64,000 nt of DNA from Gracilaria gracilis (taxonomy: Eukaryota; Rhodophyta; Florideophyceae; Gracilariales; Gracilariaceae), in contig JARGSG010000208.1 of assembly GCA_030374805.1 (NCBI GenBank), positions 62,001 to 126,000 on the forward strand, read 5' to 3'. Made by a program: the position numbers and the translations under genes. The notes beneath the pieces were generated by a model, which did not search any database, was not told where the DNA came from, and was given only the letters and a program-made list of their open reading frames with translations. Below are positions 1-9,427 of this stretch, one piece after another (positions within the stretch are counted from its first letter, which is position 1; each line of letters starts with the position of its first letter).

Positions 1-520
1 GAGCTACATGTTGAGCGCTGAACAGAAAGCTACATCTCCAGTGTCATACAAAGAAACCTAACCGAACCGCAGCTCATGCATGAATTGTTCGAACGTAAAA
101 ACACTCACTAAAGACTGTTCACCATCTTCCTTTTGTTCCTTCTACATTTGGCCATGCGGTCAATAGTGCCTACTTAAGTTTATTGCCACCCGCCCTGTGG
201 TACAGAGCAGTTCTGCATAGAGGGTCCCACTAATGTACTCCTTCCAACTTATTACATATATAAGGGTGGTACTGTATAGAGGGTCCCACTAAAGTACTCT
301 TTCCAACTCTTTACATGTATAACTATTTCAGAGCCAGAGATGTATGGTTTTCTAGATCTCACCCATTGTGGCAAATAAACATTACATCCTCGTTCACGGC
401 GATGGAGATCTTGATGTCATGAGCAGGATTCACCAAATACCAAGGGCAAAGAACTTACCGGTGAAGGCTCTCCAGTTCAACATATAGACCCCATTTCGGA
501 AGGGCCTATCATGGTCACCC
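1..520. other. Intergenic stretch with a diverged direct repeat
   Basis: No gene is supported here. A block at about 213-264 (starting CTGCATAGAGGGTCCCACTA) recurs, diverged, at about 272-323 (CTGTATAGAGGGTCCCACTA), a period of 59 bp. The remainder shows no coding or RNA signal that I can recognise. It lies downstream of the minus-strand gene ending at 521. Confidence 0.5.
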
Positions 521-1393
521 TTAGCCTTGTCTTTCATAGTCAGAGGTGGAAACAATACTCTTCACAAAAGTGGTGAAATGAATCTCTACCAACGGGCGCA
601 TGGCTTTCTCTTGCAATCCAAGCATCTGCATGATTTCTTCTCCTCGGGAATTCTTAGTTGCCACCTTCTGCAAATGCCGTTCCTGCCTCACTGGATCATC
701 GAAGTTAGTGATCCAGCTGATACCCCGTGAACTGCGATAAATCCGGGCCATGGCTTTCATCGGTCCATTTAGCGCTTGCTGAAGGGCTATCACTCCGATC
801 TCTTCCATTCCAGGAGGTTTAACTTCATCTGCAACAGCAGGAAATCCAGTCCTTGCAAGCATTTGGATATCCCAGAGTGCCATTGTGTTCCAAGGACAAA
901 CATTGCCAGTGAGGGGAGTGATGACTGTTGCAAGTTCATGATTGCCGGCTTTTGGAGGCAGCTTATGTTCTTTGAACGCTTGCCCCACTACAAGAGTGTT
1001 CGGGTGCGCGAACATAAGATGTACGAGATCTTTTACTGCCAAAACCTCGGGAACCACTTCAGGGGACTGGTAGAGAATGAATTGGCTCTGCGGTAGCAAG
1101 ATGCGAACATTGTGGAGTAGTAGATTCAGAACATGAGTTACCCCTCCCCATGGAGATACGCGGACAATCTTGACTGGAATCACAAAATGCGCATCTTGCA
1201 GTTTCGAATCTAGCTGTTCAGCACTCGCAACCTTGTCTCTTTGTTCATTTATGGCCACGACCAACATCATGCAGACTTCTGAGAGATGAGTATTGCATTT
1301 TGTTAGAAATGCCCAGAGACGAGTCACATCGTCCTCTGTCTCCCCCCAGAACCGAGACGCTATTACAACACATCTTGTATCGTGGCCTTTCAT
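521..1393 (-). CDS. Conserved hypothetical protein, weakly glycosyltransferase-like
   Basis: A 290-codon uninterrupted minus-strand frame with normal amino-acid composition and no intron signal. The middle contains WGGVTHVLNLLLHNVRILLP and later PLTGNVCPWNTMALWDIQML followed by a TGFPAVAD segment. From memory this looks like a group of uncharacterised eukaryotic proteins with a GT-A-like layout, but I see no DXD motif and cannot assign a substrate. No signal peptide or membrane segment is evident. The ATG at 1391-1393 is the first in the frame. The long overlapping plus-strand frames (527-730, 776-1096) look like antisense shadows. The CDS call is moderately safe; the function is not known. 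Confidence 0.55.
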   Translation of the reverse strand: MKGHDTRCVVIASRFWGETEDDVTRLWAFLTKCNTHLSEVCMMLVVAINEQRDKVASAEQLDSKLQDAHFVIPVKIVRVSPWGGVTHVLNLLLHNVRILLPQSQFILYQSPEVVPEVLAVKDLVHLMFAHPNTLVVGQAFKEHKLPPKAGNHELATVITPLTGNVCPWNTMALWDIQMLARTGFPAVADEVKPPGMEEIGVIALQQALNGPMKAMARIYRSSRGISWITNFDDPVRQERHLQKVATKNSRGEEIMQMLGLQEKAMRPLVEIHFTTFVKSIVSTSDYERQG

Positions 1394-2166
1394 TAATAGA
1401 ACCCCAACCTTTGCTTAGAGGGGGTTGCGGTTGTCAGCCGTAGTAAAGAAGACGAAGGAAAACTACCTGCCAGACGTACAAAAAAGACAAGGAATATAGT
1501 AGTTTCCGACCAGAGGAGTCTTAGTCCTCTATGGCCAGAGGCCATCTTCTCAATTTAAGGTTCTCAATGGGCTTCTAATTCAATAATGCTTGGGAACGCC
1601 AGATCTACTGTTTTCCTGCGATACCCAGCTGCCAAAGGAGCACAGGAGTCGGAATTGTTGGCTGCTTTGCAATTAAAAGGCAGTTATCACGTAATCCCCC
1701 TCTCACTGAACGCGAATTCCTGCCCATAACTGTTTCAACAATGTTCCATATACCCTTGTATGTCTGCTCTTCGACCCAGTGCGCCACAAGAAAACTGAGA
1801 ACGGAGGTTGGCGCACTTGTTTCATAGCTCCATAACGTACGAAGCGTTCTCACCTTCGTCCACAGCTGTAAGTAAAAGGTTAGGAAGGTTGACTTCTGGG
1901 GACCAAAAATTAGACAATGCACTGTGGCCAAGCTGTTAGACAGCATTGTTGTCGTGGTTGTGTCTCTGATGAATCAGGGACCGTGATCCTGATATCTGTC
2001 TACAGTACCTGCAAGCACCGGGTCGAATAACTTGGCACCATTAACCGCTTTACAATAAACGGTCTTCAGCGCTCTCGCCTCGATTAGGACGTCTTAGTTG
2101 GTAAGCTCTGGCTGGTTTGGAAAGGCAAGGTCAGTGATCTGAACGGAAGAATTTCCTCTCATTGAA
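1394..2166. other. Intergenic region between two diverging genes
   Basis: No convincing gene. A 113-codon minus-strand frame (1605-1946) has no recognisable family. A short palindrome (ATGGCC-AGA-GGCCAT) sits near 1530. The region probably holds the promoters of the genes starting at 1393 (minus) and 2167 (plus). Confidence 0.4.
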
Positions 2167-3435
2167 ATGGAAGAGAGCTTGAAACACGCAGTGGAATTAA
2201 TTCATCAATCACCCACTCGCATAGTTCTCATCGTGTCTGGTGGTGCATCTCATGTGTCGTCCTGGTTGTTGTCAGTTCCTGGTGCATCTAAAACTGTTCT
2301 AGAAGCTCGAATTCCCTACGAAAGAACTGCAATTCTGGATACGATTGGAAGCGAGCTACAAGACACCATAACTTCCTTTTCATCCCTATCTTCTGCAAGA
2401 GCTCTAGCCCAATCTGCTTACCGTCGAGCAGTGGCACTGTCCCCACCTGGGATTCGAGTATGCGGCGTTGCTGCAACTTGTGCCTTGGTTTCGACTACCC
2501 CAAAGAAGGGCGATCATAGAGCTTTTGTCGCCACGCATTCCACGGAACGTGTTGTGGAATATTCTTTGAACTTGGAGAAGGGGCGCCGAAAGCGTTTCGA
2601 GGAAGAGGTTCTGTCGTCCAGGCTGGTTCTTCAAGCTATTCTTGATGACTGCGAACCTGGCACAACTTGGCCGAAAACCATGCAGGAAAACTTTCAAAAT
2701 GGTGGCACCGACGGCAGTGGTAGCGCGTTGTCGATTTCTCGCCATAGTACAATGGGTTTAGTGCGACATCTCCTGGTTTCCAGGGATCAGTTGAGTGGTC
2801 CGACGGTATACGAACAGAGCGACTGCGTCGACGCAGTGATACGAGGAGAAATAAAATATGCAGAGCTGACAAGAGGTAGATGGAGCCGACAGGCAACCCA
2901 CGCGAAAATGATAATGCCAGGTTCATTCAACCCGCTTCACTACGGGCATCGAGAACTGCTTGCAGTAGCGCAGTCAATGTACCCTAACGAACCGGCAGCT
3001 TTTGAAGTATCCATATCCAATGCAGACAAAACTGCATTACAAGCTGAGGAAGTTCGACACCGCCTAGAACAATTTCGCGATGAAGATCTGGTGTTGATTA
3101 CAAAAGCTTCGCTATTTTCACAAAAGGCGGAGCTGTTGCCCAATACCCGTTTTGTGGTCGGGGCAGATACAGCGTTGCGACTTGTACAGCCAAAGTATTA
3201 CGGAGGGGATAGAGAAATGATCAGGGCCCTGCTGGAAGTGAAGTCGAAAGGATGCAGCTTTCTAGTCGCCGGAAGGCTAGAACAAAGGAAGGACGGAACG
3301 AAGAGTAAAAGCTTTCAAACTCTAGACGATGTGGACATACCGATCGGCTTCGAGGCCATGTTCGAGGATATTAGTAGCAGCACATTTCGAGCAGATATTT
3401 CAAGTACAGAGATTCGGAACCGAGCGCGGAGTTGA
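2167..3435 (+). CDS. CinA-like / nucleotidyltransferase fusion protein
   Basis: A 422-residue intron-free protein. The N-terminal half (about 1-170) resembles the CinA C-terminal (NMN deamidase-type) fold, with VSGGASH near residue 20 and a GVAATCALVSTTPKKGDHRA segment near residue 100. The C-terminal half has the HIGH-family nucleotidyltransferase signature GSFNPLHYGH at residues 252-261, then FVVGADTALRL, and ends with the ISSTEIRNR motif typical of NaMN/NMN adenylyltransferase-like enzymes. Plants and fungi have proteins of the same two-domain order, usually described as putative nucleotidylyl transferases, and a role in pyridine nucleotide recycling is plausible. That substrate is inferred from the families, not shown here. 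The gene converges on the phosphatase gene, with 59 bp between the two stop codons. Confidence 0.85.
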   Translation: MEESLKHAVELIHQSPTRIVLIVSGGASHVSSWLLSVPGASKTVLEARIPYERTAILDTIGSELQDTITSFSSLSSARALAQSAYRRAVALSPPGIRVCGVAATCALVSTTPKKGDHRAFVATHSTERVVEYSLNLEKGRRKRFEEEVLSSRLVLQAILDDCEPGTTWPKTMQENFQNGGTDGSGSALSISRHSTMGLVRHLLVSRDQLSGPTVYEQSDCVDAVIRGEIKYAELTRGRWSRQATHAKMIMPGSFNPLHYGHRELLAVAQSMYPNEPAAFEVSISNADKTALQAEEVRHRLEQFRDEDLVLITKASLFSQKAELLPNTRFVVGADTALRLVQPKYYGGDREMIRALLEVKSKGCSFLVAGRLEQRKDGTKSKSFQTLDDVDIPIGFEAMFEDISSSTFRADISSTEIRNRARS

Positions 3436-3494
3436 GATGAAATGTATGCAACCACAGCAGCATCACAAGAACATATACGGGATGCATAGAATGG

Positions 3495-4234
<740 letters not shown>

Positions 4235-4464
4235 AACGACGAGAACGACGAACCGCTAGCGAAGTCGGTTGTTGAGTTAACCCTTAGCGGGGGTAATCTA
4301 CTGGTGGTACCGTCGTAGATATGATATAGCGGTAACGCTACCGTTGATGAAGTTACGTGATTTTACCAGCAGGCGCGGAAGTGTGCGAGGCGAAAATTTA
4401 TCTTCAAAGTTGCTCTTTACTGTACAGGCCATCAGCAAAGTCTATTCCATCTATGAAGGTACTA
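4235..4464. other. Short intergenic region up to the pogo-like element
   Basis: It contains the presumed promoter of the phosphatase gene and ends in the TA target dinucleotide (4463-4464) of the DNA transposon. No gene is visible. Confidence 0.5.
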
Positions 4465-4491
4465 CCTTCCTCGGGAGGGCATTGTGGTGCA
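4465..4491. repeat. Left terminal inverted repeat of the pogo-like element
   Basis: This is an exact 27-bp inverted match to 7982-8008. Its outer 15 bases are themselves nearly self-complementary (CCTTCC-TCG-GGAGGG). Confidence 0.95.
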
Positions 4492-4816
4492 TAGGGCTAA
4501 TGTGGTGCACTGAGCCCCTGTAGGTGCATCCAATCTTTGTAGGTCCTAATAGCCGCAAACCTACCGGACCAGCACTTTGCTGGCTTGGCAGCACCTTCCC
4601 CTACACCTCCCCAAGAATTCAGCGCCATCACAGACGCTCCCTCGTCTCCAAATTCCGTACAACGGCGGACAAAGAACGTAATCATGTTTATATCAATAAA
4701 TCTATGACATGTTGTTTGAAGTAGTGCACTACGCCCTCAAAACCGCTCGCCACAACAAAAACCCTCGCCCATAACATTCGGTACATCGCAGGTTCGGTCA
4801 AGGGCTTCGAAACGTC

Positions 4817-7075
4817 ATGGTTACAAGTTCCATGCGACGTCTCACTCTTCGTCAAAAACGACGACAACTGGAAGAAGAACAAACTCGAAACAACCGACAA
4901 CGCGCTTTATTGTTGTTGAAAGAGAAGCAGTCGTACCGTGCAATTCACAGGGCAACTCAACTGTCCATGGGAACTATAGGCAGGCTGAAGAAAACAATGG
5001 AACTTGCAGAGAAAGACAGTATGCCGTATGATGATTACGACTATGACCTCAAGCGTGGCCGCAAACCGGTTCTTACATATGTAGAAGAGCGAGCAATCGT
5101 TGCGAGGCTTAAAGTCTGCGAGAGCCATGGGTTTGCCGTATCACGAGAAGCGCTGAAGTCAGTTGCCGCAGAAATTTCCAATGATGAACGGGAAGGATTC
5201 CCAAATGGATTTCCAAGTGACGACTGGGTCCGTGGGTTCAGAGCGCGCCATCGCGACATAACGTTTCGTAAGATGGAGTCCAGGCAGGGGGCGAAGATAG
5301 CAGCTGAGAATCCAGAACATGTGAAGACGTTAGTACAGGCGTTGAAATATTGCGAAGAGCAGAATCCGGGTATCTTACATGATGCGTCATGCATCTGGAA
5401 CATGGATGAGACCACGGTCACAATAAACATGACCGAAACGGAAAAGGGCTTTGTTTCTGCCGACACCAATCATGGTGGACAAAAGATGACCTGCGACTCG
5501 ATGGGAAGACATCTCACTGCTGTCGTCATTGCTTCCGCAGCGGGCGACGTATTACCTCCATTCTTCATATTTGCCGGTTGCAATAATATGGATCGTTGGT
5601 ACCATCCCCTCCCCGCCTCTGAGTTTAAAGATGTGGGTGGTGTTCCGCATTGGCTCGCATGCCAAGACTGGTTCCCTGATGATGCTTTCGTGACCTGTAG
5701 TGAAAATGGGTCTATGACGCAAGATCTTATCCCAATGGTTATCGAGCATATAAAAAAGCATGCACCGAAACGCTCTCCGGAAAAGAAACTGCTACTCCTC
5801 GTAGACGGGCACAAGTCGAGGAACGGTCATGCTTGGCTCTCGATAGCCAAAGAGTCAAACATTGAAGTGATCCAAACACCTGCCAATACGTCACACTTCT
5901 TGCAAGCTTGTGATCAGTCCATCAACAAGCAATATAAGGCTGCCATTCGCGCAACGTTTCGCACATTGGGGAAGATGTCCTTTTTGGACTTCGGAGACAT
6001 GGCCACAAAGATTAAGCTCGGCACTGCCGGTTTTCGAGCTCTGACAGGGGATATCGTACGCAAATCCTTCGATGCCGTAGGCTTGTGGCCCATGGATTTT
6101 CGATTTCTTGGATGGGCTGAGGAAAAATGGAGTGGTGTTAAATCCCCCGAGAATGAAGCAGAGCGTCGTTCTGTCCGTGTGGAACTGAGAAAGCAGTGGA
6201 AAGAGATGACGCATGTCTTCGGGCAGCGCCGAGACATCTCTTTCAAGATTGATCGCCTCGAAAATATCATCACAGCTGGGAATAGCAGAATTCAATACAT
6301 ACTTGAGAAGCGCACACCAACGAAAGTCAAAGTCTGGAAGCACCCGTCGGACTACTATGACAGAAGCACACTATCACGTGGTGCTCCAGCTGTGTACCTC
6401 ACACATGGTCAGCTCATTCAGAAACGTAGGGAGGCGCAAGAAGCTGCACGTATAGAGAAGGAGCGCAAAGTAAAGTACAAAGAAGAAACAGCTCTGAAGA
6501 AGATCCAAGCGGCCGAAAAGAGGAAGCAAAGAAAGGAGGAACTTCACGAGAAAAAGCGGAAGGCTGCGGAGGAGAAGGAGCGAAAAATGTCGGAGCGGAA
6601 GGCGAAGAAGCAGAAGGCCGAAACAGAGAAGACGTTGAAGAAATCCGCCGTGCGGATAGAGCCTGATGAGGTTCGCAAACAGTCAGACAATCATAAGAAT
6701 GGTGCCATAAAATGCGTGCGAAATGTACGCCTGCCCCTAGGCGACCTCAATTTGAACAAGTCTGCGGACACAGAGAATGCGAAAGCTCTGCTTCGTGTGG
6801 ACGTTGATGAAGAGATGCTTAAAGAGAACGCGTTACCGGCGGAGCACCTCAGAAAAAACGCAACAGTTACCCACGTTCGTGGCTCGTCCGTTGGCGCCAA
6901 AAATATGAAGAACGCAAAGAGTCATGACGGCGGTGGCAGTGGCGGCGGCGGCAGCGGCGGCGTCGGTGGCGGCGGCGGTGGCGGTGGCGGCAGTGGAGGC
7001 GGTGACGGAGGAAATGACCAAGTTGCTGCACACACCCTTCTTCGGCTTCATGAAGTTGAAGAGAAGAGTATTTGA
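4817..7075 (+). CDS. Pogo-like DDE transposase
   Basis: 752 residues, intact. The N-terminus (about 5-130) is basic and looks like tandem helix-turn-helix DNA-binding domains, ending in a CENP-B-type FPSDDWVRGFRARH segment near 140. The DDE_1-type catalytic core has NMDET (Asp197), LLLLVDGHKSR (Asp330) and QACDQSINKQYK (Asp366), giving a DD35D spacing between the second and third Asp. After about 480 comes a strongly charged coiled-coil, roughly 545-630. A glycine/serine run encoded by GGC repeats (6930-7015) precedes the C-terminus. It should bind the element ends and cut and paste the DNA in the nucleus. The Gly run and long charged tail are unusual additions for the family. Confidence 0.9.
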   Translation: MVTSSMRRLTLRQKRRQLEEEQTRNNRQRALLLLKEKQSYRAIHRATQLSMGTIGRLKKTMELAEKDSMPYDDYDYDLKRGRKPVLTYVEERAIVARLKVCESHGFAVSREALKSVAAEISNDEREGFPNGFPSDDWVRGFRARHRDITFRKMESRQGAKIAAENPEHVKTLVQALKYCEEQNPGILHDASCIWNMDETTVTINMTETEKGFVSADTNHGGQKMTCDSMGRHLTAVVIASAAGDVLPPFFIFAGCNNMDRWYHPLPASEFKDVGGVPHWLACQDWFPDDAFVTCSENGSMTQDLIPMVIEHIKKHAPKRSPEKKLLLLVDGHKSRNGHAWLSIAKESNIEVIQTPANTSHFLQACDQSINKQYKAAIRATFRTLGKMSFLDFGDMATKIKLGTAGFRALTGDIVRKSFDAVGLWPMDFRFLGWAEEKWSGVKSPENEAERRSVRVELRKQWKEMTHVFGQRRDISFKIDRLENIITAGNSRIQYILEKRTPTKVKVWKHPSDYYDRSTLSRGAPAVYLTHGQLIQKRREAQEAARIEKERKVKYKEETALKKIQAAEKRKQRKEELHEKKRKAAEEKERKMSERKAKKQKAETEKTLKKSAVRIEPDEVRKQSDNHKNGAIKCVRNVRLPLGDLNLNKSADTENAKALLRVDVDEEMLKENALPAEHLRKNATVTHVRGSSVGAKNMKNAKSHDGGGSGGGGSGGVGGGGGGGGGSGGGDGGNDQVAAHTLLRLHEVEEKSI

Positions 7076-7981
7076 AGGCATGACTGTTGCTGCTGCTGCT
7101 GCTGTTGGTTTTGTTTGTGCTCCAAAGGAAGACTGCAGCAACGACGCGTCCAAAGTGTGGATGCTGTGGTCGCACTTGCCGTATTGCCAGACGGACGAGA
7201 CGGCGCGCGACGAGCGCTTCTTGCGACTTTTGTACGAAGTGCACCTCGCCAGCGCCAGGCGATGGGTCGCGCCCAAGTCGTGGCATAAGAGTTGAACAGT
7301 GGGCAAGGCGGCGGGCGGAACGGCAAGCGGGGTGGCGGAGAGCGGGCGGGGCGGCGGTCGGAGCGGCAGGCGAGGCGGTGGGCGGAGCAGCGGGCGGAGC
7401 GGCAGGCGGGGCGGCGGGCGGAGCGGTAGGCGGGGTTGCCGGCGGCGTGCACGGAAACGCGCACGGAGGGGCGTCGACAAGCAGTGGTGGGATGAGCGAG
7501 ACGGCGGACACGGTGGTAGACGGGGCGGGCGACAGGAAAGATGGTGCGCGCGGCGGTGCATCGTGCGCATCCGGTTCAAAGAGTTTGAAGAAGGGGGCGC
7601 CGTTGGGCGACTCCTCAGCAAGGAGCTCGAAATGTCAGCGGTGGCGGCTGTGTGCGCCGGGTGCGCTATGGCGGTGGCATTGTCGGCGGCGGCACGACGT
7701 CGTGAGCGTTGTTTGGGCGGAGGGAAGAGGTCGTCGGAAAGAAGAACGGCGCCGGTGGTGTTGGGTGCGAAAGAATGATGGTGCACCACATTGAGCAGCA
7801 TTTTACTGAAATCGTTTGTGTGGAGGGCAGCGGACGCGAATCGGCGCCGTCGTCGCTTGCTTCCTCCGTTCCACTCAAAAGTCTCCCAGAATCGGAAGCC
7901 CCCGAACGGTTTTCACTGGGCTAGATTTGTTATTAAAATAAAGGTTAGGAGCTTGGTGTGTTTTTCTGTCGAAGAAAAGAG
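7076..7981. repeat. G-rich low-complexity 3' part of the pogo-like element
   Basis: Between the transposase stop and the right TIR lies about 900 bp dominated, at 7300-7480, by imperfect tandem repeats of GGCGGGCGGAGCGGCAGGC type, strongly G-rich on the plus strand. Long frames occur on both strands (e.g. 7087-7794 plus, 6833-7801 minus) because the composition lacks stop codons. They give Ala/Gly/Arg or Pro/Ala runs and are not convincing genes. Confidence 0.6.
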
Positions 7982-8008
7982 TGCACCACAATGCCCTCCC
8001 GAGGAAGG
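7982..8008. repeat. Right terminal inverted repeat of the pogo-like element
   Basis: Exact inverted copy of 4465-4491, followed by TA at 8009-8010. Confidence 0.95.
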
Positions 8009-8042
8009 TAGATATTGGTACAAAGGTACACAACACGCGTCG

Positions 8043-8112
8043 GTGGCGCGAGTCGAACTCGCCTTGGAGGCGAGTCCAAGGCAAGGAGCCGCGTGATGCG
8101 GGCGCGCCACCT
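8043..8112 (-). other. Cloverleaf-like inverted-repeat cluster (possible structured RNA)
   Basis: On the minus strand about 70 nt can fold into an outer stem GGTGGCG/CGCCACC enclosing three hairpins: CCGC-ATCAC-GCGG, CTTGGA-CTCGCC-TCCAAG and CGAGT-TCG-ACTCG. The last contains a TTCGA stretch like a tRNA T-loop. Loop sizes (5, 6 and 3) and the lack of a normal D-loop and anticodon loop do not fit a standard tRNA, so it is not called as one. It sits 34 bp outside the transposon end. Confidence 0.35.
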
Positions 8113-8287
8113 CCGATGCGCCGTTCGCCCCATCAACCACCGTAGTAACTTTTAAGCACACCACGTCCCCGTCACCCCTGCGCGTGCCCTTCATTCTACT
8201 CTTTTCGCTACGCCATCCGTTCATGTCGGCGTTCACCACCTCCCCCCCCCCCCCTTGGTAGCTACCACTCAGCTCACCCGCGGTCGC

Positions 8288-9427
8288 TCATGTGAGATCC
8301 TCGGACGTAGCCATGGTAGCAGAGTGCGAGTTAACATCGTCAGAGCCGCAAGACGGCGCGCAAATATCGGCTCGACATGTGGGGCACGTTCTGGCGTGAT
8401 TCCGCAGCCACTCCCTGACGCAACCAGTGAGGTGAAACAAATGTCCACAAGGCAAGGCAGTAATCTCGTCGCCCGCTTCAAACTCACACAAGCAAATGGC
8501 GCATTCGGTATAACTTGTCATAAGTCCACCACACTCGTCAGATGTATGCTCGCTGGTGGCACTGTCGTCACGCAGACTGTCGAAGATCTCCTTGACCGAT
8601 CTTGTCTCGCCCTTCTCCATGATGATTGTTGGCAACGCCTCGATCTGATCGTCGCTGGCGGCACACTCGTAGCGGCTAGCGCTAGCGGGGTCTGTAGGTG
8701 CGACGGCAGCGCTGTTGCGCAGCATGCGCACGTTGCGGCGGAATTCCATCATGTAGTCGTCTGTGAGGCGGTTTGCGCGCGTTTGACGTCTCGCAAAGTA
8801 GTAAGCATTTCTGGTGCTGCCATAGCGCACGCGCTCTTGAAAGTACTGAAAGTCGGGTCGGGCTACTTGATAGTCATCGTCATCGGACATTCTGTCGACG
8901 ATGGCGAACATATCGCCGTCCTCGATGACATCGACGTCGGCTAGTACGGAGTACATGACGCGTTCGTGTGTGTGGTTGTTGTCGTGCACATCGTCGACTC
9001 CATCCAGCCTCCTGAAACGCACGGCAGCCTGTGACGGTAGGGTAGGCGCTGAGTTAGACTGCGAGTAAGTGAAGGGGGCGGCGCGCGGACGCGCGTCGGA
9101 TGGGCGTCGATGGCGGTTTCGTCTGGAACGACGTACCAATCGAGTGTCGACGGGAGCGACGGAGGCGCGCTGCGAGTCGGGGGCGCGACGTCGCCGACGC
9201 GGAAGCAAATGTAAGAGACGCGACGTCCAGCGGCGCGAAGATGGCGCCTCGGAAGCCATTTGGCGAGTGACGGACGAGGGGGAGGGGAAAGGGCGGGTGG
9301 AAGAGAGCGGGAGGGGGAGAAGTGTAACTCGTGCGTGCGAGTGCGAGAGAAGCGAACGAAAGGAAAACGGAACTGAACGCTCTTTTTTGTCTTTTTTCGA
9401 GGCGGCCAGTTTTTGCAGTGCGTTCAA
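8288..9427 (-). CDS. RING-H2 finger protein, probable E3 ubiquitin ligase
   Basis: 379 residues from the first ATG; an in-frame ATG about 57 codons later (MASEAPSSRRW) is an equally good start. The first two thirds are basic, Ser/Arg-rich and low in known domains. Near the C-terminus is a textbook RING-H2: CAIC, LPCGHLFH, TGC, then TCPTC, i.e. C-x2-C-x14-C-x-H-x2-H-x2-C-x-C-x2-C in outline, with the His pair that defines RING-H2. Such domains recruit E2 enzymes for ubiquitin transfer; substrate and location are unknown. No transmembrane segment is visible. The coding sequence is intron-free. Confidence 0.8.
   Translation of the reverse strand: MNALQKLAASKKDKKERSVPFSFRSLLSHSHARVTLLPLPLSSTRPFPSPSSVTRQMASEAPSSRRWTSRLLHLLPRRRRRAPDSQRASVAPVDTRLVRRSRRNRHRRPSDARPRAAPFTYSQSNSAPTLPSQAAVRFRRLDGVDDVHDNNHTHERVMYSVLADVDVIEDGDMFAIVDRMSDDDDYQVARPDFQYFQERVRYGSTRNAYYFARRQTRANRLTDDYMMEFRRNVRMLRNSAAVAPTDPASASRYECAASDDQIEALPTIIMEKGETRSVKEIFDSLRDDSATSEHTSDECGGLMTSYTECAICLCEFEAGDEITALPCGHLFHLTGCVREWLRNHARTCPTCRADICAPSCGSDDVNSHSATMATSEDLT

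Larger units (their letters stand above)
4465..8008 (+). mobile_element. Complete pogo/Tigger-like DNA transposon (3544 bp)
   Basis: The element is bounded by perfect 27-bp terminal inverted repeats at 4465-4491 and 7982-8008 (outer end CCTTCCTCGGGAGGGCATTG) and flanked on both sides by TA (4463-4464, 8009-8010), the Tc1/mariner-pogo target duplication. The motif TGTGGTGCA inside the TIR recurs at 4501-4509 and, inverted, at 7782-7790, so each end has two copies; these look like transposase-binding subterminal sites. It carries one intact transposase gene. The identical TIRs and open reading frame suggest a young, possibly active copy. Confidence 0.92.

Noticed and set aside
1605-1946. 113-codon minus-strand gene
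   Set aside because: No homology pattern, no clear start context, in an intergenic spacer.
6833-7801. 322-codon minus-strand frame and several plus-strand frames in the G-rich part of the pogo-like element
   Set aside because: Composition-driven: Pro/Ala/Arg or Ala/Gly runs, no domain, several frames open at once.
8037-8112. tRNA gene on the minus strand
   Set aside because: T-loop-like sequence is present, but the D-loop, anticodon loop and stem lengths do not match any tRNA; kept only as a structured-RNA candidate.
8255-8944. 229-codon plus-strand frame
   Set aside because: Antisense shadow of the RING-H2 gene.
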